Shown here one piece after another: positions 21,087 to 30,299 of a stretch of DNA of 64,000 nucleotides. Source of the DNA: Lantana camara. Its lineage: Eukaryota > Streptophyta > Magnoliopsida > Lamiales > Verbenaceae. The DNA is taken from NCBI GenBank assembly GCA_037501455.1, contig CM074857.1, positions 32,384,001-32,448,000 of the forward strand, written 5' to 3'. The translations under genes were made by a program, and so were the position numbers. The stretch's first letter is position 1, and every line of letters begins with the position of its first letter. The notes below the pieces were generated by a model. That model did not search any database. It was given only the letters and a program-made list of their open reading frames with translations, and was not told where the DNA came from.

Positions 21087-21631
21087 CTAGGACTCGGGGT
21101 CCGAGTTCCTACCATCAATGTTGTCCGCGTGGAGGTGGTGCTCTTCGCTTTCCAAGAGGTTTGCTTGCCGCACTTTGAAGATAAACCTAAGGTGATCGTA
21201 ATGACGGCATCCCTGAAACCTGGGTTCATCATCCCGGTGAACGACCTATGGAATGTAATTGTATATTAAATTATGAACATAAATTAAAAAGAACATGATT
21301 TCGGTATTAGTTGACTTGCAGCTATGGGATTCGAACTATAATATTCCACGGCATCCCATTTGGCGTGAAAACCATCATCTGACATTCCTTCAACCCCAGG
21401 ACACCCCAAGAATCTACGGAAGTTGTAAAATTTAATCCGCAAACCTCTGACCGCTTCTATAACATCTTGGGGCAAGTATTGTTGTTGGAAACGCTGTGAC
21501 AATTCAACAGACACGTTAAACAGTCCTGTCTGGAAGACTTCTAGTTGGGAAATTTGGTTTTCTGCGGCATATTGCCAAAGACGTTGAACCATGCAGGCTT
21601 CCACCTCCCCCTGAATGGGTGTTGCTGCCAT
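21087..21631 (-). pseudogene. Unknown gene B, paralogue of gene A
   Basis: Exon 1 starts with ATG at 21631 and reads about 109 codons to a TAA near 21283. Exon 2 starts after a TAG acceptor at 21245 and ends with TAG at 21089-21087. The protein parallels gene A throughout, including the exon boundary. A donor in the phase needed to join exon 2 is not visible, so splicing may be lost or differ. I recognise no function. The pair looks like a tandem duplication with separate decay. Confidence 0.55.
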
Positions 21632-21989
21632 GACTTTGTTTATCAATCAAGTATATGAAATATGGGAGAGATTGAGAAGAAGGCAATGTATAAATACAGG
21701 TGATTAGACATTATGATGTAAAGTGGATACATATCGTCGCACACCTTCGTTGGACTCACCTCTTCAATATTGGTCGGTCAAACTACGGGAAGTGTGCAAT
21801 CTTTTCAATTAATTCAGTGGCACCTTATGGTTTAGGGTTCTTTAGAACCAGCTTGTCCAAACACTAAACCGTAAACCCTAAACCCTAATATCCAATGATA
21901 ATAAAAAATATTTGAAATACTGAAAAGACGCCAAATGTATTAATAACAAATCATGTTGGACTTGTGGTAGAAAGGCGTTACCTGGTGTA
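21632..21989. other. Upstream region of gene B with telo-box-like repeats
   Basis: Non-coding. Around 21830-21890 it has GGTTTAGGG and AAACCCTAAACCCTAA, plant telomere-like motifs that also act as telo-box promoter elements. No gene seen. Confidence 0.45.
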
Positions 21990-24060
21990 TTATGAGAAAT
22001 GCATCTGGCAGCCAATTGAATTTAATGCATCTGCCAACACCCTGAATTTAATGCATTTAGGAAACAAACTCAACCTAATTTTTGCTTATAAATGCTTAAT
22101 TGTAACAACAAGTACTGTAGTAAACCTATCCGCACAACCCTATCCGTTTTCTCCTTCTTTCTTTCTTATCTTCTTCTTCTAGTTCTTCTTCAAGAGAGGT
22201 AGATTGGGGTTCATGAAGCTCAATAAGTCACCTTATTCTTGTTGATAAGATCATTCGTGAACCCCAATCCTGGACATTTCATCTTCAAGCTCCACTCCTG
22301 TTCTGGCTAATTGAAAGCATGTATCACTAATTATTTTCTATAAATTGTCCAATTACTAGGCTCATCCTCACACCATCAAGCAAAAGCAAAACCAAACCCT
22401 AACAGCGAAAACATGCCAGTATCAGACTGGAGCTTGGAGATGGATATCGAGGATTGGGGTTCATGAAGCTCAATAAGATCATTCATCTATTTCAATCCTC
22501 GATATTTCAACTTCAAGCTCTACTCCTGTGCTGGCTCACCCATATCAATAAAATACGGTTGATTATAGAAGTGTAGACGACTAAAACAATCCACCGGTTT
22601 GGAGCTTTGATTCGGCGTTTAAGTATTGGGCTTCATGAATCTCAAAAAGTCACCGATAATGAGTCTCTGCATTTATGAATCTAGTACTAGATTCAAAAAA
22701 AATATGGGAATTTTTTTTGAATTGAATAATCTAGTACTAGATATTGAATAATCTAGTACTAGATTCATTTAATCTAGTACTAGATTATTCAATATCTAGT
22801 ACTAGATTAAAATAATCTAGTACTAGATTATTCTTTACATGTGACTTATCTAGTACTGGATTATTCGTTATTGACTTAAAATATGGATTTTAAAAGGTAA
22901 CCAACTGCCACCGAATTATTCGTTATCTAATACTGGATTATTCGTTATCTAGTATTATTTTAGGGTTTATGCTTTATGCTTTAGGGTTTAATAATTATGA
23001 GAATCCGAATCTACCACCGAAATGAATTTAATGCATCTGCCAACCAACTGAATTTAATGCATTGAGGAAACTACTAGGCCTAATTTTTGCTTATAAATGC
23101 TTCAATATAACAACAAGTATTGCAGTAACCCTAGTCGCTTTCTCCTTCTTTCTTTCTTTTCTCCTTCATCTTCAAGAGAGGCAGACGAACGCGAAGGTGA
23201 CGCCCGTGTTGGAGTGGAGCTTGGAGATAGATATCCAAGATTAGGGTTTATGAAGCTCAATAATTCACCTTATTTTTGAACCCCAATCCTGGATATTTCA
23301 TCTTCAAGCTCCACTCCTGTTGTGGCTAATTGGATGCATGTAGCACTAATTTTTTTTTTCTGTAAAGCAAAAGCAAAACCAAACCCTACCCGCTTTCTCT
23401 CTCCTTCGTTCTTTCTTCTCTCTTTCTTTCTTCTTCTTCTTCAAGAGAGGCAGCCGAACACGAAAACAAGCCAGGTTCGGACTGGAGCTTGGAGATGGAT
23501 GTCGAGGATTGTGGTTCATGAAGCTCAATAATATCATTCATCTATTTCAATCCTCGACATTTCCTCTTTAAGCTTTAGTCCGAAATCTGGCCCAACCATA
23601 GTTCAATAATATCCGGCTGATTAAAGAGGTGCAGTCGATGAAAACAATCCACCGGTTTGGAGCTTGGATACGGCATTTAAGTATTTGGCTTGATGAATCT
23701 CAATAAGTCACCTTATTGTTGTTAAAGAGATGCATTCATGGATCTAGTACTATATTCCAAAAATTATGGGAAATTCTTTTCAACAGATTAATCTAGTACT
23801 AGATTATTGAATCTAGTACTGCATTACACCTTACAAAAGGCTGATCTAGTGCTAGATTGACCTAATCTAGTACTAGATTATTCTTTACAAAAGACAGATC
23901 TAGTACTAGATTATTTTTAGAAAAGACTGATCTAGTGCTAGATTTATCTAATCTCGTACTAGATTACTCTGTACTATATTATTCGTTAATGACTTAAAAT
24001 ATGAATTTTAAAAGGCAAAACATTTAATATCAATGCTAGGTTACACAAATTACGTACGCC
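21990..24060. repeat. About 1.0-kb direct duplication
   Basis: The phrase GCATCTGCCAAC at 22027 recurs at 23033, and GGAGATGGAT at 22436 recurs at 23491. Between them lie matching TTTTTGCTTATAAATGCTT, CT-rich and hairpin segments. Two diverged units of about 1.0-1.05 kb therefore sit side by side. Each has a TATAAAT-like box and CT-rich leader but no long ORF, as if a promoter segment had been duplicated. Confidence 0.75.
22203..23584. repeat. Family of four foldback hairpins
   Basis: GGAGTGGAGCTTGGAGAT-type left arms pair with downstream ATCTTCAAGCTCCACTCC-type right arms. Full hairpins are at about 22412-22530 (arms to about 40 bases), 23211-23317 (about 40) and 23476-23584 (about 36). A partial one is at 22210-22300, where the left arm has lost its outer half. 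Loops are about 30-45 bases. The related arms are in the two 1-kb repeat units. Confidence 0.7.
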
Positions 24061-24310
24061 AACGAATAATGAGTTCAAAATATAAGCAAAATTCGTTTCA
24101 ACAGATTAATCTAGTACTAGATTATTTCCTACACCAACTGATCTAGTACTATATTATTCATTACTGGAATGGAATAGGGATTTTAAAAGGTAAACAAGAA
24201 ATATTATTGCTACATTACACATATTACGTACCCTAACAAATAATGGGTTGAAAAAAATAAGTGAAATTCGTTTCAAGTGATTGATCTAGTACTAGATTAT
24301 ATGAATCTAG

Positions 24311-25227
24311 AACTCGATTCTAGTAGGATTTCGATTTCTCGATATTGGACCAGGATTTCGAATTCTCCATTTGGTTGGGATTTTTTGCCAACATCATATT
24401 CCAAAATGTTTGCAGAATGGCTACAGGCGAGGCAATACGTTTTCAGAATGGATACAGGGGAGTCAATTGCAGATCTTTTCAAACTCGGTTAAATAATACA
24501 GTTGATATTGATGACTCTGTGTTATAGTACAAACACCGAATCATCAATACCAGCATTATTATTTAAAGTTTGGCAGATTATTCCATACGCTTTTCAAAGC
24601 AGCAGAGGAAAGAAGTGACCAGAATTTTGTCATTGCTCTAGAAAGTAACATGCGTTTCGTAATTTTTGATCAAAATTTATGTGGAATTGTGTGCAAAAAT
24701 TACGAAGCAGCATGCTACTATCTAGAGATAAGACACACTGGCAGCCGGAGAGGAGATCTGGTGGAATAAGTTTGAGGGCGGCGGCGAGAAGTATGAAGAA
24801 GAAAGAGAGATTAGGGTTTCGTTTGTTATTGGATCATGGCTATGGAGTTATAAATAAAGTGAATGGAACTCATCAAATTCTGCAGCGGCGGCGACGAAGA
24901 AGGAGGAGAGAAGAGAGGAATATGAAGAGAATTAGGGTTTTGAGGGAATTTGTGTACCACTGATACATTTATTATATTTTGCAAAATGGCCCCAAAAGTT
25001 TCTTCTTTTACAAATCGAGCTAAACACCTTTAGCTTATGAGTTAATACTGCCACGTCAGATAATATGGGGGAAAGAAAAGGGGAAAAGAAATCGAGGGTT
25101 ATAACCCTAAAAAAAAAGACTTGGGCGTCCCTTGGGGCCTAATTCCCTCCCTCTAAACCACAATACTTTTGTACAAAGGCAAAGCCATAGTCTGCAATAA
25201 ATCAAACATCCCAAAACCAGTCCTTCA
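24311..25227. other. Tail of the MULE tract and MFL1 upstream region
   Basis: 24311-24530 has a short repeat (CAGAATGG.TACAGG twice). 24740-24960 is purine-rich with two ATTAGGGTTT copies. Near 24978-25020 is a stretch resembling 13935-13980, possibly the MULE end. 25020-25227 is the MFL1 promoter/leader. Short ORFs here look accidental. Confidence 0.45.
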
Positions 25228-26448
25228 ATGGCGACTCCAGCCCGTAATTCCCTCATCCTCCTCTCCCCAAACTCACACTCTACACCCGATTTCAATTCCA
25301 TCTTCAACCATCTTAACACCGTCATCTCCTCCCCAATTCCCCAATCCTTAAACCCTAATTCCCAAACTCCACCAACCAAAGATTTCGCCATAATCCGTAA
25401 ATCGAGGCTGAATTTCTCTTCCACCACCGTCTCCAGCCATGAGCAAGTAAACCCAGAAAAACCCATCTCCCGTAATTGGCTGAAACCGGCCACCAGAGGC
25501 TCCCCGAAGGTCCATGCTCTGTTCAAGAACCTCTCAGTCCTCGAAAGGGCCGCCATTGGCGCCGCCGCCGGCGGCATCGCAGGCGCATTCACTTACGTTT
25601 GCCTCCACCCGCTGGACACAATCAAAACCAAGCTGCAGACGAGAGGGGCATCGGAAATTTACAAAGGTGCGTTCGATGTTCTCGTTAAAACTTTTCAGAG
25701 TAAGGGAATTCTCGGATTTTACAGTGGGGTTTCTGCTGTTATTGTCGGTTCGACATTTTCGTCTGCGGTTTATTTCGGGACGTGTGAGTTTGGGAAATCG
25801 ATTTTGTCCAAAATGGGGAATTACCCGCCTGTGTTGATTCCTCCAATAGCTGGGGCTATGGGTAATATTGTGTCCTCAGGGATTATGGTTCCGAAGGAAT
25901 TGATTACTCAACGAATGCAGGCGGGAGCAAAGGGAAGATCTTGGGAGGTTTTGTTGAGAATTTTGGAGAAAGATGGCGTTTTGGGGCTCTATGCGGGATA
26001 TAGTGCTACATTGCTTAGGAATTTACCAGCCGGTGTGTTGAGTTACTCTTCGTTCGAGTATTTGAAAGCTGCGGTCTTGGAGCGGACGAAAAAGCCCAAT
26101 TTGGAGCCGTATCAGAGTGTTCTGTGTGGAGCGTTGGCAGGGGCGATTTCGGCTTCTTTGACGACTCCATTGGATGTGGTGAAAACTAGGTTGATGACTC
26201 AGGCTCATGGGGAAGCTCTGAATAAGGTTTCTGCTGCAATGTACAGTGGGGTTAGATCGACGGTGAAGCAAATTCTCAAAGATGAAGGATGGGTTGGATT
26301 CACTCGAGGAATGGGGCCTCGAGTGTTTTATAGTGCGTGTTTTTCAGCCATTGGGTACTTTGCATTTGAAACGGCCAAGTTTACAATATTGGAGCAGTAT
26401 GTGAAGCGAAAGGAGCTTGAAGATGCAAAGCTTAATCATGCTGGATGA
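25228..26448 (+). CDS. MFL1: MITOFERRIN-LIKE 1, chloroplast-targeted carrier
   Basis: Intact, intronless 406-residue frame. Residues 1-75 are Ser/Pro/Asn-rich and low in acidic residues, fitting a plastid transit peptide. From residue 101 come three mitochondrial carrier repeats. The signatures are P-L-D-T-I-K at 128-133, P-K-E-L-I-T at 222-227 (lacking the usual final basic residue) and P-L-D-V-V-K at 314-319. The sequence closely resembles, from memory, Arabidopsis MFL1, a plastid-envelope member of the mitoferrin branch linked to iron supply. Transport of iron is therefore inferred from the family. It is followed 945 bases later by an ARO-like gene on the same strand, and the two were duplicated together, since MFL1 scraps accompany other ARO-like copies. 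Confidence 0.9.
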   Translation: MATPARNSLILLSPNSHSTPDFNSIFNHLNTVISSPIPQSLNPNSQTPPTKDFAIIRKSRLNFSSTTVSSHEQVNPEKPISRNWLKPATRGSPKVHALFKNLSVLERAAIGAAAGGIAGAFTYVCLHPLDTIKTKLQTRGASEIYKGAFDVLVKTFQSKGILGFYSGVSAVIVGSTFSSAVYFGTCEFGKSILSKMGNYPPVLIPPIAGAMGNIVSSGIMVPKELITQRMQAGAKGRSWEVLLRILEKDGVLGLYAGYSATLLRNLPAGVLSYSSFEYLKAAVLERTKKPNLEPYQSVLCGALAGAISASLTTPLDVVKTRLMTQAHGEALNKVSAAMYSGVRSTVKQILKDEGWVGFTRGMGPRVFYSACFSAIGYFAFETAKFTILEQYVKRKELEDAKLNHAG

Positions 26449-27392
26449 AAGTGGGGAAACATTTTGGATCTGTGTTTATTCAAAACTCATGATGCCTGTT
26501 GATCATGCTGCGGTTTGGATTTTTAATATGGGGTGGTGGGCCTGGTGGCATTTGGTTCCAAAGGGATTCGGTTTTTCCGGTTTTGAAGCAATTCAACCAG
26601 TTTTATTTTGAAACAACTTTCTTGTTGATTATGATTAGTAGCAGAAATGTTGAATAAGCACACGAATGTACTGTTTATTATTGTAACTTAATTGAACTTC
26701 TGAGATTTCTCACACCACACTACTTAGTTTTCTTGGTTTATGTATTGATGAAGGTGACCTTATTGAGAGCTTAGTGCTTTCTGTTGCTTTCCTCTGTTTG
26801 TTGATGGTTTTTGTAATACTGATTACCATACTATGTGAATCCGAATTGGATTGCACTATGATCCATTATTATGAATTGAATTGTGAATGAGGTGTTGATG
26901 GTGCATGATTCTGCTGCTGAATTTTGTTGGACAGACTGTTTCTGTTTTAGAACTAAATTCGTGTGGAATACGTTAATGTATATTTTATACCATGCATTTG
27001 TCTTAATCAATGCAATCTCTATTATTATAATGAGAAGAGAGTGTTTTATATTTAAGTTTGTGATATAGTAATCCGTCAAATAGCAAATATAAGACATTTA
27101 TCCGTATACTTGATTAAGTTTGGCAGACTCCAGTATGAATTATAATTTTACCATAGTGATGTGCAGTTTTGACTTCCAAAGTGATGTGCAGAGTGGACTT
27201 TGAAGAATTAAAATACCGTTCTTATTCTATTTCCAAAAAGCAACTACGAAAGAGGCAGCAAATTAGGTGCAATTTCTGAGTTCCTTCTCCGTTTTTTCCT
27301 CAAAGACTTGATATCATTTACAAAAGCATTGCTGAAGTTGTTTCTCTCTTTTGTGGATTCATATCATTTCTTGTAGTGGAAAAAGGAGAGCT
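26449..27392 (+). other. MFL1 3' region and upstream region of ARO-like copy 2
   Basis: 26449-26700 is the likely MFL1 3' untranslated part, duplicated near 60520. 26700-26940 is duplicated at 50866-51075. 27200-27392 holds the leader block found before all ARO-like copies (GCAATTTCTG.GTTCC). No separate gene. Confidence 0.7.
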
Positions 27393-29144
27393 ATGTCGAG
27401 CATATATGATGGCTGGGAGAGGCTGGTTGCTGCCGTGCTGGACAGGGAGGAGCTCCGCCGCCTGGCGTTTCTCTCATCCAGGGAAACCAGCTTCAGCAGC
27501 TCCATTTCATCTGCTTTCGATATTTCACCTTATGATTCTCGTTTCATTACTCTACTGGACGACGTGCCCGGTTCGTTGACAGGTCAAATGATGAAGGCTG
27601 CGAGGAACGCCACAATGTTCCAGCAAGAATGTGCCAAACTCAAGTCCAAGACCGAACAGATCACCAGGCTGCTCCGACAAGCAGAGCGTGTGAGCAATGA
27701 CTTGTACAACCGACCCACGCACCGCATCATATCCAACACGGAGCTCGTGTTGGAGAAAGCACTAAAACTGGTGATGAAGTGCAACGGCCCAGAGATAAAG
27801 CGTGTTTTCAATATCATCCCTGCCGGTGCCTTCCAAAATATGTCCTCCCTTCTTGAGAACTCCATCAAGGACATATAGTGGCTGATCGCAATTTCCGATT
27901 CTGAAACGCTGAGATACCCCCCAATAACCATCAACGAGCCAATAATCTCTCTCTTACGGAAGCAGATCACCACTTTGTACAAGGGGTCTGTGGACAACCG
28001 ATCTGATGCAGCTGCATCTCTGGCATCCTTGGCTCGTGGCAATGATCAGCATGGGAAGTTGATCGTTGAGGAAGGTGGGATTGATCCTTTGTTGAAACTG
28101 GTGGAGGAAGGGAATTTAGAGGGGCAGGAGAATGCGATTAGGGCGATTGTCTGGCTTGCAAAGAATCCATATAACGGGCAGCACATGATTGATGCCGGTG
28201 CACCCCAACTGTTAGTGAAAATGCTCAAAGAAGGTCCTGTGAAGGTGCAGGCGGACGTGGCCTGGGCCGTGTCCGAGCTTGCTATGCATTATCCCAAGTG
28301 CCAAAATATCTTTGCTCAGCACGATATCGTTGCAGTGCTCGTAGGTCATCTAGCCATCGAGACTGTGCATGAAGCGGTTACAAGTAATAAAGCAAGGGAA
28401 ATGGAGAACCCTATAATTAAGGTACATATGAAGGAGATGGCTGCTAGAGCCCTGTGGCAACTTGCCAAGGGCAACTCTACCATTTGCATAAGCATCACAG
28501 AGTCATGCGCAATCCCGTGCTTTGCTGCCCTCTTCGAAGAACGGGTTCTATCACTTCTTTACTATTCTTCAATGGTTTTGTTGGAGATCATAGCAATGAC
28601 TGAGAAACATCCTCAACTGAGACGATTAGTGTTCGACCCAAATTCTCTCAACTGCAAAGCTTTGGTTAGTCAACTTCATAGTGTCCTGCGGATGGTTGGT
28701 GATTCAGAACTCCTGATTTCCTGCATCAAGATTGTTGGGTATTTTGATACAACTTTGGAAGAAACTCAAACAAGTATGATGATGATCCCTCTTCTGAAAT
28801 TAATGAATTTAAGTGATACTAAGTTGTGCTCGGCAAACTACCCTACCCAGAACCACTGTAAGCAAATCACAGATGCTGGAGGGGTTCGTAGCATCCTTCA
28901 TCAAGTGTACTTTGGAGGGGACAACGTGCAACCTTATGCTTTGTTCTTGCTTTGCTACATTACTATAAATATGCCTGATAGCGAACAAGTCGCTCAAGAA
29001 ATACTTAATGTGTTGAAAAGGGCATCAGTACAACCGTCTTTGAGCAAAGTTGCCGCTCTGGACAAACTGTTACCAAAGGCCATACACAAGTTGGAGATAT
29101 CCAGGGAGCACAAAATCACAAACCATATCGATATATCTACATAA
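27393..29144 (+). pseudogene. ARO-like copy 2, one in-frame stop
   Basis: From the ATG at 27393 the ARO-like frame runs to 29144, interrupted once by TAG at 27876-27878, where other copies encode Ser before the conserved Trp-Leu. The same frame continues after the stop with the armadillo repeats. An in-frame deletion of about 11 residues removes the C-terminal V-S-x-E-A-C-I segment just before C-S-A-N-Y-P. A shorter product from a downstream ATG (about 27975) is possible but would lack the conserved N-terminal domain. I consider it a young pseudogene. Confidence 0.8.
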
Positions 29145-29315
29145 TTGCTATAATTGAAGTAGGCTGTATATATTAGGATTTGATGAAGATGATGAAAACT
29201 GTATTATATTTCTGAATTCTTAGTCTCAAATATGCGCAAGAGAAAGACTGAAGATAGATAAAACACCATTTCTTCCAATATTATGGTCATGATACAAATC
29301 GAGTGTGTCTGTGTC

Positions 29316-29640
29316 AGAGTATGTCGGATAGCAAACAAGATGCTCACCCGCAAGTACTTGATGCGTTGAAATCGGCGTCACGACATCCATCTTTCAGCCA
29401 ATATACGGCTGTGAACTAATTGTTAACAGAGGCCATACACAAGTTGGAGAAATCCATTTAATTTTAGTTTTCAATATAACAGAAATAGATATTATGAAAT
29501 GATATACTGGGCACAAAAAGTTCCAGAAAAGGTACATTCTTCTGAATATAATACATCAAAAGTGCTCAATTGCATTTACATATGTTTATATTAATTTTAA
29601 GAACATGTTCACTTTGTTGGTTTGTCTAACACGGGATGAA
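29316..29640 (+). pseudogene. 3' end scrap of another ARO-like copy
   Basis: 29316-29460 matches the last 50 codons of copies 5 and 6 (A-T-C-C-A-T-C-T-T-T region, then ACACAAGTTGGAGA), with a stop and changes. The following 180 bases match their 3' flank (ACATTCTTCTGAATATAATACAT). It directly follows copy 2, so it is a remnant of a tandem duplicate. Confidence 0.75.
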
Positions 29641-30299
29641 TGCGTTGTGAGATTAATGATGAAATTTGAGGTAGATTGTTCATCACATTTTATCCAATAT
29701 AATTAAGCCATTCTTTCCTCTATTCCCATCACTGATTCGGATTTTGCTCTGAGATTTTCCAAATGATTGCCGGCGAAGCTACTGGAGAGGAAAAGGAGAG
29801 GCTGAAGAGCCGGAGAACAGCCGCCACTCGCTCAGTTCATCAAATTAGAACTAACTAATTGTGTTGAATTCCAGGTGATATACTCAAGTTGAACTACAGT
29901 GCTCTTACATTTATGTTAATCAATGCAATCTGTATTTTTATATTCAGAACCAATCACCAATTCCACGCTACACCATGATGTAGAGTTTTTTGACTTGCAG
30001 TCACTATGATGTGGAATTCTGAAGAAATAAAATACAAGTCTTGAAGCGGTTTCTTCTTGTTTCCTTGTTAATATATAAATGGTAGTCTTTTTCGTGGGGA
30101 TTTAACGTAAAGGGGCGGTTGTTGAGTATTTTACAATTACTGAAGAGAACAACAGAAGTGACAAATTAGTTGCAGTACCTGTCTTCCTTCTCTGTTCTTT
30201 CCTCTGAAGAAACATATCCAACAATTTACAACAGACATTTCTGAACTGGTTTTTCCATTTTTAGCTTCATATCAATTTCTTGTTGAGAGAAGGAGAGCT
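29641..30299 (+). other. Duplicated upstream segment of ARO-like copy 3
   Basis: 29710-30299 matches the segment upstream of copy 6 (about 57813-58554) and partly that of copy 5 (about 52250-52840). Shared marks are CCAGGTGATATACTCAAG and the leader near 30160-30210. No ORF; probably promoter and leader. Confidence 0.65.

Larger units (their letters stand above)
12483..24310. repeat. Dispersed palindromic micro-repeat (consensus near ATCTAGTACTAGAT)
   Basis: A self-complementary 12-16-base motif, with relatives such as GATCTATCACTAGATC and TCACTCGATC, recurs dozens of times. Clusters are at 12483-13025, 14460-15620, 17280-17475, 18495-18690, 19480-19600, 22680-22960 and 23740-24310. It lies in spacers and introns and I saw none in the transposase or ULP1 exons. 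I did not see it elsewhere in the window. Confidence 0.8.
9898..24993 (+). mobile_element. MULE-derived tract (mudrA + GRF + DUF1985/ULP1 'Kaonashi' type), ends tentative
   Basis: The tract contains a mudrA-like transposase, a GRF zinc-finger gene, a DUF1985-ULP1 gene and two paralogous unknown genes. A palindromic motif is confined to it. Mutator-like elements carrying ULP1 cargo are known in plants as Kaonashi elements. Short GGG-C-TTTT-type sequences near 9898 (forward) and near 13957 and 24993 (reverse) could be terminal pieces. I found no matching 9-bp target duplication, so it may be one large element or two adjacent ones (about 9.9-13.96 and 14-25 kb). Confidence 0.5.

Noticed and set aside
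21830..21890. Interstitial telomere
   Set aside because: Only two to three imperfect TTTAGGG-type units; better read as telo-box-like promoter motifs.
24277..24963. Short ORFs near 24277, 24345 and 24679
   Set aside because: No motif, surrounded by repeats; the 24679 one lies in purine-rich sequence like 13643-13912.
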